Assembly: GCA_032716605.1 (NCBI GenBank)
Contig: CM064481.1
Location: 18,470,811 to 18,534,810 of the forward strand
DNA from: Paralithodes platypus
Taxonomy: Eukaryota; Arthropoda; Malacostraca; Decapoda; Lithodidae
DNA: 64,000 nt
Reading direction: 5' to 3'
Positions 12,010-22,277 of this stretch are shown here, one piece after another; the stretch's first letter is position 1, and every line of letters starts with the position of its first letter. Below the pieces are notes generated by a model, which made no database searches, was not told where the DNA came from, and saw nothing but the letters and a program-made list of their open reading frames with translations. The position numbers were made by a program, and so were the translations under genes.

Positions 12010-12716
12010 GAAATTATTGGGGAAAGACGATGGGTGGGAAGCAGGACTTAGGCAGGCGCAATGACACAACCCCGGCGTCCCTCTCTAGCCAACGCTTCGT
12101 TAGCCCTACAATCTTGTTATATAGGACTTGATTGGTGTCTAAGTCGAGGTGGACACCATCCGGGTCGAGGTCTCGGATGCTGAGTGTGATAGAAACAAAG
12201 CGGTGCTTCGTTTCTATTAACCGACACCTCAGGGCGCGGTTTAACAGAATTTTTTATAGCCTGATATTCCGCCGCTGAGAACCCTCGGACTCTCGTCCGG
12301 CTCTCAATTGCCACGATCTTGCAGCTTCCTCCGGACTCACGCTCCAGACCCAGCGCCACCTCTTTAATTGCGTCAGCTAACTCGCGGGGTACTGTACCGG
12401 GGCGTATATCATTGCCGCCTATAAACAAAAAGATCATATGCGGCCTAAACCGTACCACTTGCCCCCACTGGGGGGAGGCTTTCAGGGTGTCAACGGTTGC
12501 TCCCGGTACCCCGAAGTAGGTCAGCCGGAAAGTTCTTTCCCCCTCTGACGCCCGATCCGACTCAGTACCTCCGTCAGCTGCCCTTAGCCTAGTTGCATAA
12601 GAATGCCCTACTATGGCTATTCGCTGAGGTACCGGCGCCTGAGGTACAGGGAGATAGCCAAGCCCCACCCCTCTGGGGTCCTTGCTCCTGCATCCCTGGG
12701 CTAATCCCTTGCTCAT
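12010..12716 (-). CDS. SGNH/GDSL-type hydrolase ORF inside BEL leader
   Basis: A 199-residue open frame (12716-12117), whose final ~35 residues run in the wrong frame. SGNH hydrolase blocks appear in order: block I as IAIVGHSYATRL (G-H-S instead of GDS, as in many SGNH proteins), block II glycine in YFGVPGAT, block III as FIGGNDIRPG (GxND), all from one frame. The block V D-x-x-H, DGVH, lies at about 12159-12170 in the neighbouring frame, so one frameshift near 12245 separates it. The ORF begins 30 bases after the primer-binding site and ends before gag. SGNH enzymes are esterases or lipases; CR1 LINEs carry one in ORF1. A BEL element with one upstream of gag is unusual as far as I know. The substrate is unknown. 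Confidence 0.7.
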
Positions 12717-12745
12717 TGCCTAAGAATCCCTTACTGGTAGCTAGT

Positions 12746-12763
12746 TCCCGGGTCTGGGCACCA
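12746..12763 (-). promoter_or_regulatory. Primer-binding site of BEL element
   Basis: On the minus strand TGGTGCCCAGACCCGGGA follows the 5' LTR after one base. TGG is the complement of the tRNA 3' CCA, and the rest would pair with an acceptor/T-arm sequence. I cannot assign the tRNA. Confidence 0.75.
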
Positions 12764-12764
12764 A

Positions 12765-13557
12765 TGTGGTAAACTATCAATGGAAGTTAAATATTACTAA
12801 GCTATAATGAATCAAATAAAATCAATCTAAATGAATACTCTATATCTAAATTGAATTCAATCTGAAACAAGCTAATTTATATCCAAAGGTCTCACATAAT
12901 AAATGTATATAATTATAGGGTAAGGTTATAAGGGTTAATATTAGCCAGGAATTAACTCACCAATAGTTCCACGTGGCAATGAGGCAAGGGAGAACGCTTT
13001 ACCCAATATGGCGGTGGACAATGGGGAACGAGACTTCGGTCCCAAGACACGAGTCAAGTTAAAGAAAGAATAAATGATTACATGGGAATGGACATGAATA
13101 ATATGCTTATCTATCAGTCAGTCATGATGTCGATGAGAGCGTCGTGATGGTGTAGTTGTGTGTATTGCTGTATGTGTATTGTGATTAGAGGCACAAAAGC
13201 ACGATCAACTGAGGGCGGAAAATTAGATGTTAACTGGTTGGTGTTCGTGAAGGCTCTGGCGTACCTCAAAAGCACACCTTGCTGCCTTGGCAAACCGCCA
13301 GGAGCCCAAATTATCGTACCGCATTTAGGTTGCTCTATACGATAAATTATATTAATATATACGATAAATTCATATATACTACATAAGACCATGGCAATAT
13401 TGCTTAATAGCATATTAGGCCTTTTATAACTTAACTTATTTACAATCTTATAATATACGATCTACTCGTCCTACGTCGTGCTGTAGGAGAGATCGTGACG
13501 TCACAGAGACATACAAGATCACAAAAGAGTCATATTCTATCGTATTTATACGATACA
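12765..13557 (-). repeat. BEL 5' LTR
   Basis: 793 bp. On the minus strand it begins TGTATCGTAT and ends TTTACCACA. From 12929 onward it pairs with the 3' LTR at 5169-5843. The outer edge at 13557/13558 is sharp because LINE A coding sequence resumes there. Open frames inside it are not genes. Confidence 0.85.
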
Positions 13558-14275
13558 CGCTGTCGTCTGCATACAGTAATAATTTACATGAGACGCTCAG
13601 TTCCATGTCGTTCACATAACAGAGAAAGAGTAAGGGACCAAGGATGCTTCCCTGCGGGACCCCACAGTTAATTGGCATAGGATCAGATATATTATCATCA
13701 ATTTTGACTCTTTGGGTTCTACCACTAAGATAAGATTTAAACCAGTTCACAGACCCTATGCCCATAGCTTGTAGTTTATTACATAGGATATCATGGTCTA
13801 CTGTGTCAAACGCTTTTTGTAGATCAAGAAGAACCATACCAGTGTAGTTACCTTTAGACATTTCTTTACGAATGTGATCCGTTAAGTGGATGAGACAGGA
13901 GTCTGTCGAGTACATGCATCTGAAACCTGATTGAAACTTATAGAATAGATCATTTTGTTTGAGGTAGTGTTCAATTTGGGTGTATACCGCTCTTTCAAGG
14001 ATTTTAGATACAATACATAATATGCTAACTGGTCTGTAGTTCCCAACTTCTAGTTTATTTCCTTTCTTGAATAGAGGGGTTACAATAGCTTCCTTCAGTT
14101 CAGCAGGTACTGTGTTGGTGTTAATTGACAAGTTGATGATGTGGGTTAGGGGGCCTGCTATACCAATGGCTCCATCTCGTAGAAATTTGGCAGGAATTTT
14201 GTCTGGTCCTGTGCTCTTATGTACATTTAGGTTAGACAGCTCGTCAAAAGTGTATTTTGGTGTAACATTTTGCAA
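13558..14275 (-). pseudogene. LINE A reverse transcriptase, N-terminal two thirds
   Basis: The open frame (14275-13448) carries RT blocks in order: STGPDKIPAKFLRD, NYRPVSIL, FQSGFR, LDLQKAFDTVDHD (motif A), GVPQGSILGPLLF (motif B) and LLLYADD (motif C). The aspartates of motifs A and C are present. Directly after YADDS the frame runs into the BEL 5' LTR at 13557, so the last ~110 residues of the frame are not RT. This part would copy element RNA at a nicked target. A frameshift near 14465 separates it from the endonuclease frame. Confidence 0.85.
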
Positions 14276-14385
14276 TCTAAATGTGTTCGGGTGTATGTCT
14301 TTATCTCTGTAGAAATTACGAAAGGTGGCCGTTGTTGTCTTGTATTTATTGAGAGGTTGAGGTAGGTTCTGTGTAAGTGTGTTTG

Positions 14386-15759
14386 CTATGGAAGTGAAGA
14401 AGGAGTTGAAGTAGGTTGAAATTTGTCGTTTATCGTGGCAAACCTGATCATTAATGGTGAGAGCAATATAGTGTTAGACGAATCCCTTGTCTTGTTGCTG
14501 TAGCCTGTTGTTTTTAAGTGCCTCCATAGTTTCTTTGGGTTATTCTGATATTCCTCTGCCTTATTGTGAAAATAATTATTTTTCGCTGATTTCATTTTCC
14601 TACTTAGTTTATTCCTGGCCCTGTTGAACTCATGTTTCAGACCTTGATCCTGTCTATGTTTCGCTAGCCTTTTTAACAGATTGTCTCTGTGTTCCAGATG
14701 GTGTAGTATGTCATTGTTGATCCATGGGTCTGACCTTGATTTAATTCGTATGTCTTTCAGAGGAGCTATTTCGTCTAGGATGTTTGTGATGATGGTTCTG
14801 AAGCCAACCCATGCGTCATTAACGTTTGTACTTCCAAACACTGGAGACCAGTCTGTATTCCATAAAATGTCCAGAAATGTTTCCTTATTGTAGTTTCTGA
14901 GTGACCTTGTTTTGATAATCTTGTGATTCTCTAGGGTAATTTTTGTGGTTTTCCGTGTGCAATATGTGACGAAGTGATCACTTATCCCAGTCTGTATAAC
15001 CCCTGATTGGGATATTTTGTCCTCTCTGTTACAGTTTATGTGGTCTAATATTGTGGCAGTGTTCTCAGAGATACGTGTGGGGGTTGTGATGAGTTGTTTG
15101 TGATTGTGCATTGTCAGTATATGCCTATATTCTCGTACAAGCCTATCATTTCGTTGTTTGTAACACAGGTTAAAATCCCCTAGTATGATGGATTCATTCC
15201 GAGGGTCTAGCGATGACAAAGTTCGTTCAAATTTGGTCAAGAATTGTGTGTCGGCTGGTGGCCTATAGCATACCCCAATTTTGATGGGTCTTGTCCTCGG
15301 CAGGTGTAGGTCGATCCACAGAGCTTCGTGATTTTCTACATGGAGGTCGGTCCTAGTTGTGTGTGTGAGGTTGTTTTTTACATACAGACATACTCCTGCC
15401 CCATGCCTATTGCGATCATTCCTAACCATGTTGAAACCTTGAATGTTTATTTCACCATCGTTTATACTTGAATCCAGCCAGGTTTCTGTGATTGCAATTA
15501 TTGAAGCTTTGGCCTTATTAGCTAACAAGTTTATTTCTGACAATTTATGGTACATTGATCTGGCGTTAATGTGGATAAGATGGAGCCCTTTGTTGGTGAA
15601 CACTCTGTATTCATCTTTGATTTTGAATGTGTCCTGGCTGGATTCTGAGTTGTTAATACTTGGATCATTTACATTAATATTCGGTAATGAATGCAAGGCA
15701 CACTTATTGCAAAGGAATTCCCGTTCTTCACTGTTGGTCTTCTTAGAGATGCACTTCAT
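14386..15759 (-). pseudogene. LINE A AP-like endonuclease and linker
   Basis: 457 residues. The N-terminus finishes a zinc finger (CISKK...FLCNKC). The endonuclease follows with LIHINARSM (residues ~58-66), ITETWLD (E of the catalytic set), ILGDFNLC and GISDHFVTY (SDH). These are the expected residues of the APE family, which nicks target DNA. A basic linker rich in K/R follows (SRKMKSAKNNYFHNKAEEY). The frame is in phase with 15769-16134 across one stop, so fingers and endonuclease appear to belong to one reading frame. A frameshift at its end breaks the join to RT. Confidence 0.85.
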
Positions 15760-15768
15760 GTGAGCTAC

Positions 15769-16934
15769 CTATTTACACTTTACACAGTTTTGGATCTTCT
15801 GACGTCGTGTTATGAGTGATTCACAAATAAAACAAATAAATTCGCGATGTTGTACAGCTGAGTTCCTACATTTAACACATTCAACTTTGTTTCTACTGTT
15901 AACGTAAGTACATCGGTTATGAACAATTTCATTACAACTGTTGCATTGTAAAAGTGAACTCCTATTGTTGAAACCAATATTACAGACTATACATAGTTTT
16001 TTCTTACTGTTTATCATACGACTGGAGGTGTGGTTTGGTCCGCGTCGATCAGCTGTTTGTGCGGGAGAGAGTAGGGGATACTCGCGGTCGCGGCTGTGGT
16101 TGTTTGCTGTTGTTGTTGTTGTTGTTGTTTTCATTGTCCGTTGATGCTGCTTCCCTGTAGATGTATTTGCGAGTGCTACCTGTTTTTATTGTTGTTCTTG
16201 TTGCATGTTGTGCTACTTGGGTCGCCGATATCTGTGGTATTAATGGTAATGCTGTGGGTAATGTAGAGTTGGTGGAGTGGGTAATTGCTAGTTCCCTGCA
16301 TTTATCGCATTCCATTTCTTTTCTGCTGTTAACATAAGAACATCGATCGTGTGCTGTTTCATTACAAATACTACATTGTGATGTTGGACTCCTTTTGTTG
16401 AATCTAATATCGCACACTGTACATAGATTCTTTGTATTGTTCGTCGTACGTCTGGCGGTGTGATGATCAGCTGTGCTGCTAGGGTGGGGACTGTCTGTGG
16501 CTATGTCTCTCCCCTGTGACCCCTCCCTGCCCCACCTGTATTTGCTGTTTGATGATGTTGTCCTTATTCCTGGCTGCTCCATTGTTGATGTTGTTGCGAC
16601 TGATGCCTTTCTTCCTAGCTGCTCCAGTTACATGTTGAGCCACCGATAGTGTTGGATTGTGTTGTGGGTTGAATTGGAGCGTGACGGCCGGAGGCTGGGG
16701 TACCTGCTGGCCCAGTTTGTTATAACGAATTTTACTGCTAGGGACTGTTGAAATGTCGGTGTCTGCCTTACTTGTTTGGTGGTGAGGTTTCTTCAACGTT
16801 GAACAAGGGCCGGGGTTGGTAGTTGATAGGGGATATGAAAGGTAATCTGGGGAAGAGAGGTTTTGGTTCTGAAAGAGCTTTAGGTTCTTTGATAGGGGAT
16901 ATGAAAGGTAATTTAGGTAACAACCTGGTTGCAC
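15769..16934 (-). pseudogene. LINE A N-terminal region with tandem PHD-like fingers
   Basis: Three overlapping frames (16934-16479, 16582-16049, 16134-15769). Two near-identical finger modules are seen, one with CTVCDIRFNKRS...CSICNETAHDRC (about 16435-16297) and one with CIVCNIGFNNRS...CNSCNEIVHNRC (about 16000-15865). A third pair, CFICES...CVKC, continues across a stop at 15769 into the endonuclease frame. The Cys/His spacing resembles PHD fingers. Upstream is low-complexity sequence (N, P, S). Between modules is a (GTT)n run coding poly-N. The fingers may bind nucleic acid or chromatin; that is inference. Confidence 0.7.
16820..16925. repeat. Direct repeat in LINE A N-terminal region
   Basis: GATAGGGGATATGAAAGGTAA occurs at about 16826 and again near 16891, 65 bp apart; it codes a repeated YLSYPLS segment on the minus strand. 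Confidence 0.7.
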
Positions 16935-17220
16935 CTGTGGTTGTGTAGCTAGGTTGAGGAGTTACTGAGCTGGCTGAGGGGGGTTTGTAATAGTTACCCC
17001 TGCGATGGTCATTTTCTTTGGCTTTGGTGATTAAAGAAAATGACTCTGCGTGGGTGACTGGTGTGGTCCACTCATTCCACCGTTATCTTGGCTATACGGG
17101 CAGGGGCAGGGTTGTCGTGGGTCTGGATGGCAGGGGGGGAGGCTGTCCGAAGGCTTAGTTGGTTCTGTCACATGGCTGTGACAAGCTGGAGATGAGGTAA
17201 CACCGTTCCTAGACCGCATC

Positions 17221-17800
17221 TCATAAATAATAGTTTATCCTAAAACATATAGAATATTTACTTCACCACATAATAGAAAACTTATCATTATATTTTATGG
17301 GTAACTAAATTAAATAAATATAAGATCCTTTAATTTAATTAACAGTTTAATCCCAGAAAATTACGACACATTTTAGCAGTTTATTCTGGCTATCATTAGA
17401 GGATTTTATACAGCTTATGAATGTTCTGTTAGAATTAAAGGGCAAAATTAGCTGGTAATTCTTCAGTAGCCTACTGGGCCTTCTCTCAATCCCCCTCCCC
17501 CCACCAGCCACCCAGCTGATCACATTATAACAACAACAACAACAACGAGTTCGTCCCTGCCAGTGCCACTGTGCCAGGCTTAATCTCGTCTTGTTCTGCA
17601 AGAACTAGGCCTACAGTGATAGTCTTCAAAACCACATTGCCAGGTACCGGTATTAAGCCTATAGGCCTACATAAATATGAGGAACATTCGTGGTTAATGT
17701 CCTATTGCATTACAGGATAGGCCCAGGGTAAATCTGACTTTTTGGACCGACAGAGATTTCAGTAAGTTTTAGCTTAGGCTAGGCCTAGGCCTATTGTTTT
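17221..17800. other. No recognisable gene
   Basis: AT-rich sequence with a (CAA)n tract near 17528-17546 and TAGGCCTA words. An 84-codon minus-strand frame at 17347-17601 has no family resemblance. Confidence 0.4.
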
Positions 17801-17900
17801 TTTTGGTAAAATTTTACCTAGGCCTATGGTCCCGTTAAAATATCCTCAAGTACTACAAGTAGCCTAGGTCTAGGCCTAACCTAGGCCTATTAAAAACTGT

Positions 17901-18136
17901 GGTAAAAATTGAAGAGACCCCGGACAGCCTTTTTACTAGGCCTAGGCTAGTTAGCCTAATTCATTTTTGTTTTCTTTGATAGGGCCTAGGCCTAGCTTAG
18001 GCCTATAGCCTACAGTGTTGTTTAATACCGAGGACCGTCGCATTTTAGTATTTTCAACATTAGGCCTAGCCTAACCTAACCTAACCGAAAACCAACAGAC
18101 GGTCTAAATCCAGCTCACGTTCCCTGTTTATGGGTG

Positions 18137-18167
<31 letters not shown>

Positions 18168-18456
18168 GTTTATGGGTGCAAGACGGTCTAAACCCAGCTC
18201 ACGAGCCTCACGTTCCCTGTTTATGGGTGCACGACGGTCTAAACCCAGCTCATGTTCCCTGTTTAGTTTTCAGTTAGGTTAGGTTAGGCTAGGCTACTAG
18301 GCTAGGCCTAATGTTGAAAATACTAAAATGCGACGGTCCTCGGTATTAAACAACACTGTAGCCTAGGCCTATATCAAAGAAAAATAAACAAAAAACTAGA
18401 ATTAGGCCTAGGCCTAACAAGTAAAAAGGCTGTCCGGGGTCTCTTCAATTTTTACC
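17901..18456. mobile_element. Foldback element with 8-bp target duplication
   Basis: The ends are inverted repeats: GGTAAAAATTGAAGAGACCC at the left and its complement at the right. Inverted similarity continues inward to about 18090/18270 (for example AACACTG, GGTCCTCGGTATT and their complements). The element is flanked by AAAACTGT at 17893-17900 and 18457-18464. The inverse arm has a single copy (23135-23142), the empty site. An 8-bp duplication fits hAT-like elements, but the termini are not typical, so I leave the superfamily open. No transposase is encoded. Confidence 0.8.
18098..18266. repeat. 42-bp tandem repeat at the apex of the foldback element
   Basis: GACGGTCTAAAYCCAGCTCA starts at 18098, 18140, 18182 and 18233. 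Units are 42, 42, 51 and about 34 bp, each followed by CGTTCCCTGTTTATGGGTGC or a variant. Two units recur at 26620-26700. Confidence 0.9.
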
Positions 18457-18498
18457 AAAACTGTTCAGGGGACTGGTTAGAACTTGTAGGATGTTTAA

Positions 18499-18986
18499 CC
18501 CTCCAGACCCGGTTCAACGGTTGGGCTCTGAGGTATCCATAAAAAAAAAAAAATGCGGAACCCGGAAGGGAGCTGAGGCTCCGGCAGCTTGAAAGCCTGT
18601 AAGCTTAGCTTGGTGTGCGAGGCGTCCGTCCGACGCATGTAAACAAAAACTGGCTGGACCGACGCCGCGCATCTCCGACCACAAGAAAAAGGAGAGCGTC
18701 GCTTGTTCGTGTGTGCCTGTATGTTATTGTTAAGTAGTCAAAAGTAGTGTAAAGTGGCTGATTTTACTACAAAGTAATATCCACGGAAATTGTCATCACA
18801 ACTGAACCAGTTGACTTAGAAAGCTCTACTTAACGCCATTCTACAGGTACGAAACACATCTACGCTTGGGAATGCGCGGGAATGCGGAAGCAGTCAAAAT
18901 AACAAAGATACGGTAGCCTAGGCGTAGACGTTTTTCGGCCAAAACCCCCGGGTTTCGCTATGGAATACATAGCCGGGTCTGATGGG
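18499..18986. mobile_element. piggyBac-type MITE (copy 1)
   Basis: 488 bp starting CCCTCCAGACCCGG and ending CCGGGTCTGATGGG, flanked by TTAA (18495-18498 and 18987-18990). TTAA is the piggyBac target. The inverse arm carries one TTAA at 23100-23103 in the same context, confirming insertion. The body is about the same as 38401-38880 (shared GTCCGACGCATGTAAACAA and GAGAGCGTCGCTTGTTCGTG). No ORF. The termini resemble those of the piggyBac transposon at 54786-59401. Confidence 0.88.
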
Positions 18987-19109
18987 TTAATTGAAGGTCG
19001 GAAATCAGTATTTACTGAGAAATAAAAGTTAAAATGCGCTATGTTTTACGGGACGGGAGGGTCTGTACGAGTGTACGCCGCCACATACGCGCGGCCCCGC
19101 CCACTGCCC

Positions 19110-19215
19110 AAAATGTACAAATATTATATTAGATTAGGCTAGATTAGATTAGATTAACCTAACCTAACCCTAATCTAATATAATATAATATAATATAGGC
19201 CTAACATAACATAAC
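19110..19215. repeat. AT-rich simple repeats with AGATT/TATAA/CCTAA units
   Basis: Runs of (AGATT)n, CCTAACCTAACC, (TATAA)n and (CATAA)n follow one another just downstream of the LINE D 3' tail. Confidence 0.75.
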
Positions 19216-19359
19216 ATTACCTGGGAAAGAGAGGGCAGGGACCCTGGGTACCGGGTACTTACTTGTACTTACTTGTACAGTACTTGTACTTGGTGTGGAG
19301 TTTCTCAGCCGCGCTCCGTCACTAGATGTGACGCTCGTCGCAGCTGCCCTTTAAACCAT

Positions 19360-21221
19360 CTAGCACTTGTAGTCTTGTCTCACAGTGCCATCTTCTAAGT
19401 CATAACATTCCCTGAACAAATGTGTTTTTAGTGACTTTTTAAAGGCCTTTATGTTCGCACACCTTTTCACATTAACTGGTAGATTATTATAAAGTCTCGG
19501 TGCACTCTTTTCGAAGGCCCTAAATCCAAATTCATGATTGCACCGTGGCTCATTCAATTGATGCAGCACGTTGCCATGTCTCAGCATCATATCAGTGCCA
19601 ACATTGAAGTCTTCCAATAAGTCTCGCACATATTCCGGCTTTCCAAAGTTCAAAGCTTGATACACTATAACACACAGTTTGAATATGATCCTCGCTTTCA
19701 CCGGCAGCCAATGCAGGTCAATAATGCCGGCGTTATACTCGCACGGAATGGTAAACTCTTTATTAATCTTGCTGCTCTATTCATTATAAGTTGTAGTTTT
19801 CGTAGCAAGTAATTTGGTAGTCGATAATATAGAGAATTACAATAGTCTAATTTACTAATTACATGATTGTGGATCAACATTTTGGTTGTATTAATATCCA
19901 GATATTTTCTCACAAAAGCAATATTCCTCAGATGATAGGCAGAGATTCGCACTGTTTGATTAATCTGGTTTTTAAATGACAGTTCACTATCAACCAAGAC
20001 TCCCAAATCCTTCACCACACTACTCACAGTCATCACACTATCATTGATATTGAGGCTTTGCACGCCCAGTCTCTCAAGGTTCACCCGTCTGCCTACTAAT
20101 AGGCATTCAGTTTTATTTTCATTTAATTTCAGTTGCTTTGACTCCATCCACTTCCCAATGTCTTTTAATAAACCACTAATCTTCTCCTCAACATTCACCA
20201 CGTCACTTAGTGCCAGATAGAATTGGGTGTCATCCGCAAACAGCTTGAATTTCACTCCATGTTTCATTAATATGCTAGATAGTGCAATTGTATATATACA
20301 GAATAGAATTGGTCCAAGAACACTCCCTTGAGGGACGCCCCTCTCTAGATGCTTCATCTCTGAGAATTTATTACTTATTTGCACACAATAAGTTCTGTTA
20401 GTAAGGTAACTTTGAAGGTATTCCAGCGCATTACCATCAATACCAATAGCTTTACAGTCTTCTATTAGTAAGCTATGCACCACTGTATCGAACGCAGCAC
20501 TCAAGTCCAACAAAATTAAGATTCCACACTTCGCATTGTCCATTTGCACGAGTAAATCATTAATCACAGAGCACATCGTGGTTTCCGTAGAGTAAAGTCT
20601 TCTATATGCGGACTGGTTGTCTGGGAGAGCCTTCACTAAACTCAAGTGATCCCATAACTGACCCAGAATTACATTTTCAGTAATTTTTGATAGAAATGTT
20701 AAATTGGAAACAGGCATAAAAGAGCTCAAGCATTGAGAATCAAGGCTCCCTTTAATAATAGGCTTCACAATCGCATTCTTTTCAGACGATGGAAATACAT
20801 TATTTGCAATGCTACAGTTTATTATGTCAACATATATGTCCAGAAAACTGTTAAAATTTTTACTGTGCACTATTTCACGTATCGGTATAGGATCATTACT
20901 ACAATGGGTAAGTTTTGCTTTCGTAACTATGGATTTAACTGTATTCAGATCCGTCATAGTAAATTCTGTTAACTTAGTCACAGTAGGCTCAGCTACAACA
21001 ACGTCTTGAGTCTCGACTACTCCAAAATTTCCAACAATGGCATTAATTTTATCACAAAAAAAGTCAGAAAAATCATTCGCCAATGTCATATCCGGAATCC
21101 CTTCTGGTAACTTATTTTTCTTCTTGTTTCCCGTCAAGTTGTCAAGTACCACATACAGCTTATTCATGTCAGATCCAGCTTCTTTTGCTTTATTCATATA
21201 GTATTCACGTTTTCTAAGCAC
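19360..21221 (-). pseudogene. LINE D reverse transcriptase and C-terminal domain
   Basis: The main frame (21221-19698) shows LTHCSNDPIPIREI, FMPVSNLTFLSKI, YRRLYSTETT, LLDLSAAFDTVVH (motif A), GVPQGSVLGPILF (motif B) and FADDTQFYL (motif C). The C-terminal part continues in another frame (19701-19360), so one frameshift lies near 19700. It ends FRECYDLEDGTVRQDYKC, closely parallel to the LINE C end FERSYDLERGVMTDGYRV. The frame is in phase with the endonuclease frame upstream across one TGA at 21279-21281. The start at 21221 (GTG) is only where the open frame happens to begin. Confidence 0.88.
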
Positions 21222-21278
21222 AATGAGCCTGTTTTCTATATTCCGAGCTCTTTTATAGTTATCTCTTGCCTCTTCGGT

Positions 21279-22277
21279 TCATAGACGTCTCCATAGCCTC
21301 TCACATTTCTTCTTGGCCTTTTTTGCTCTTTGAATATCAGCATTAAACCACGGCGCACTATCTACTATTACTATTTTCTTTTCAATAATGGGGCACATAT
21401 CTTCGTATTTTTCTCTAGCAATGCTGTTATACAGATTAGTGAAACATGACGTACAGTCATCTATTAATTCACCGTGAGGACAGTGTTCTTTTTTCTTAAT
21501 TAGTATTTCATTCGCAACAGTCGATATTAGTAGTTGTGGCTCAAATTTTCTTTTTGACCTACACTTTATTGTCTTAGATTGTCTAGGTTTACTTACAAAC
21601 GGCATGTTAAAAGTAACTAGTTTATGGACCGGCGAAATACAACACTCATCTTCAACATACAGCTCATTTATCATATCGCTTTCTCTATTCGTATAAACCA
21701 AGTCTAATGCATGACCACCTCTTGAAGTTGCAGTATGCACTTTATTTATCAAGTGGAAAGACTCCATCAATTCTATAAAGATAGTAGCATAGTAATCATT
21801 CGGAACATCCACCCACAGATTAAAGTCACCAAAGACGAATGTATTCGTACTAACCATATCAATTGTTTCCAAGTATAATCTAAAATCATCAATAAATGTA
21901 CTGGCACTTAAATTTGGGGGTCTATAAACAACAATAAAAGTACATTTCCAGCCTCCAATCTCACAGCCCACCTGTATATGTTCAAAACTACTGAACCTTG
22001 CAGATTTACATATTTTCGTCTTCTTAAACGTGTTTGTAAGAAAAATTCCCACACCACCACCTCCCTTCCCTCTTCGTGGATTGTGGAAGAAGGTATGCGT
22101 TAAAGGAGTCATTTCAAGTATTTTAGCAGTATCGTATTCACTCAGCCATGTTTCAGTTACCGCTAGTACATCATATTTTGCCTCATTAATTAAGTCTCGA
22201 ATTTCAAAGGTTTTATTTCCCACTGATTGAATGTTTATCAGTCCCCCCTTTATCTTTATTAAAGCACTAGATTCCAT
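21279..22277 (-). pseudogene. LINE D AP-like endonuclease
   Basis: 332 residues. GGLINIQSVGNKTFEI begins the fold, AVTETWL gives the catalytic glutamate and FVFGDFNLWVD the D-x-N pair. The usual SDH near the end is replaced by ISPVHKLVTF, so the histidine may be kept but the aspartate is lost. Its start overlaps the end of ORF1 by about 10 bases, which suggests coupled translation. It ends at a single TGA and continues in phase into RT. Confidence 0.85.

Larger units (their letters stand above)
5169..13557 (-). mobile_element. BEL/Pao LTR retrotransposon, decayed, inserted in LINE A
   Basis: Two direct copies of one sequence (5169-5843 and 12929-13557) bound the element. On the minus strand the LTR starts TGTATCGTATA. 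A G-rich polypurine tract directly precedes the 3' LTR and a primer-binding site ending in TGGTGCC directly follows the 5' LTR. Between them, in minus-strand order, lie an SGNH-hydrolase ORF, a BEL-type gag, a protease remnant and an integrase remnant. This order and the gag family place it in BEL/Pao. It interrupts LINE A just after its RT catalytic YADD motif. The target duplication cannot be checked because the far end lies in the gap. Pol is broken by frameshifts, at least some possibly sequencing errors. Confidence 0.85.
13558..17220 (-). mobile_element. LINE A: non-LTR retrotransposon with PHD-like fingers, AP-endonuclease and RT
   Basis: Minus-strand coding sequence in order: proline/serine-rich N-terminal region, tandem PHD-like zinc fingers, AP-endonuclease, and RT up to YADD, where the BEL element interrupts it. 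The clade is CR1/jockey-like by domain order; I cannot place it more exactly. The 3' part of RT and the tail should lie beyond the BEL element and gap and are not seen. The 5' limit near 17220 is uncertain. Confidence 0.8.
17812..19055 (+). repeat. Left arm of an inverted repeat flanking LINE D (interrupted)
   Basis: Pieces at 17812-17900, 18457-18498 and 18987-19055 form, in order, one sequence whose inverse lies at 23040-23190. The breaks correspond to two insertions: a foldback element (17901-18456) and a piggyBac-type MITE (18499-18986). Confidence 0.7.
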
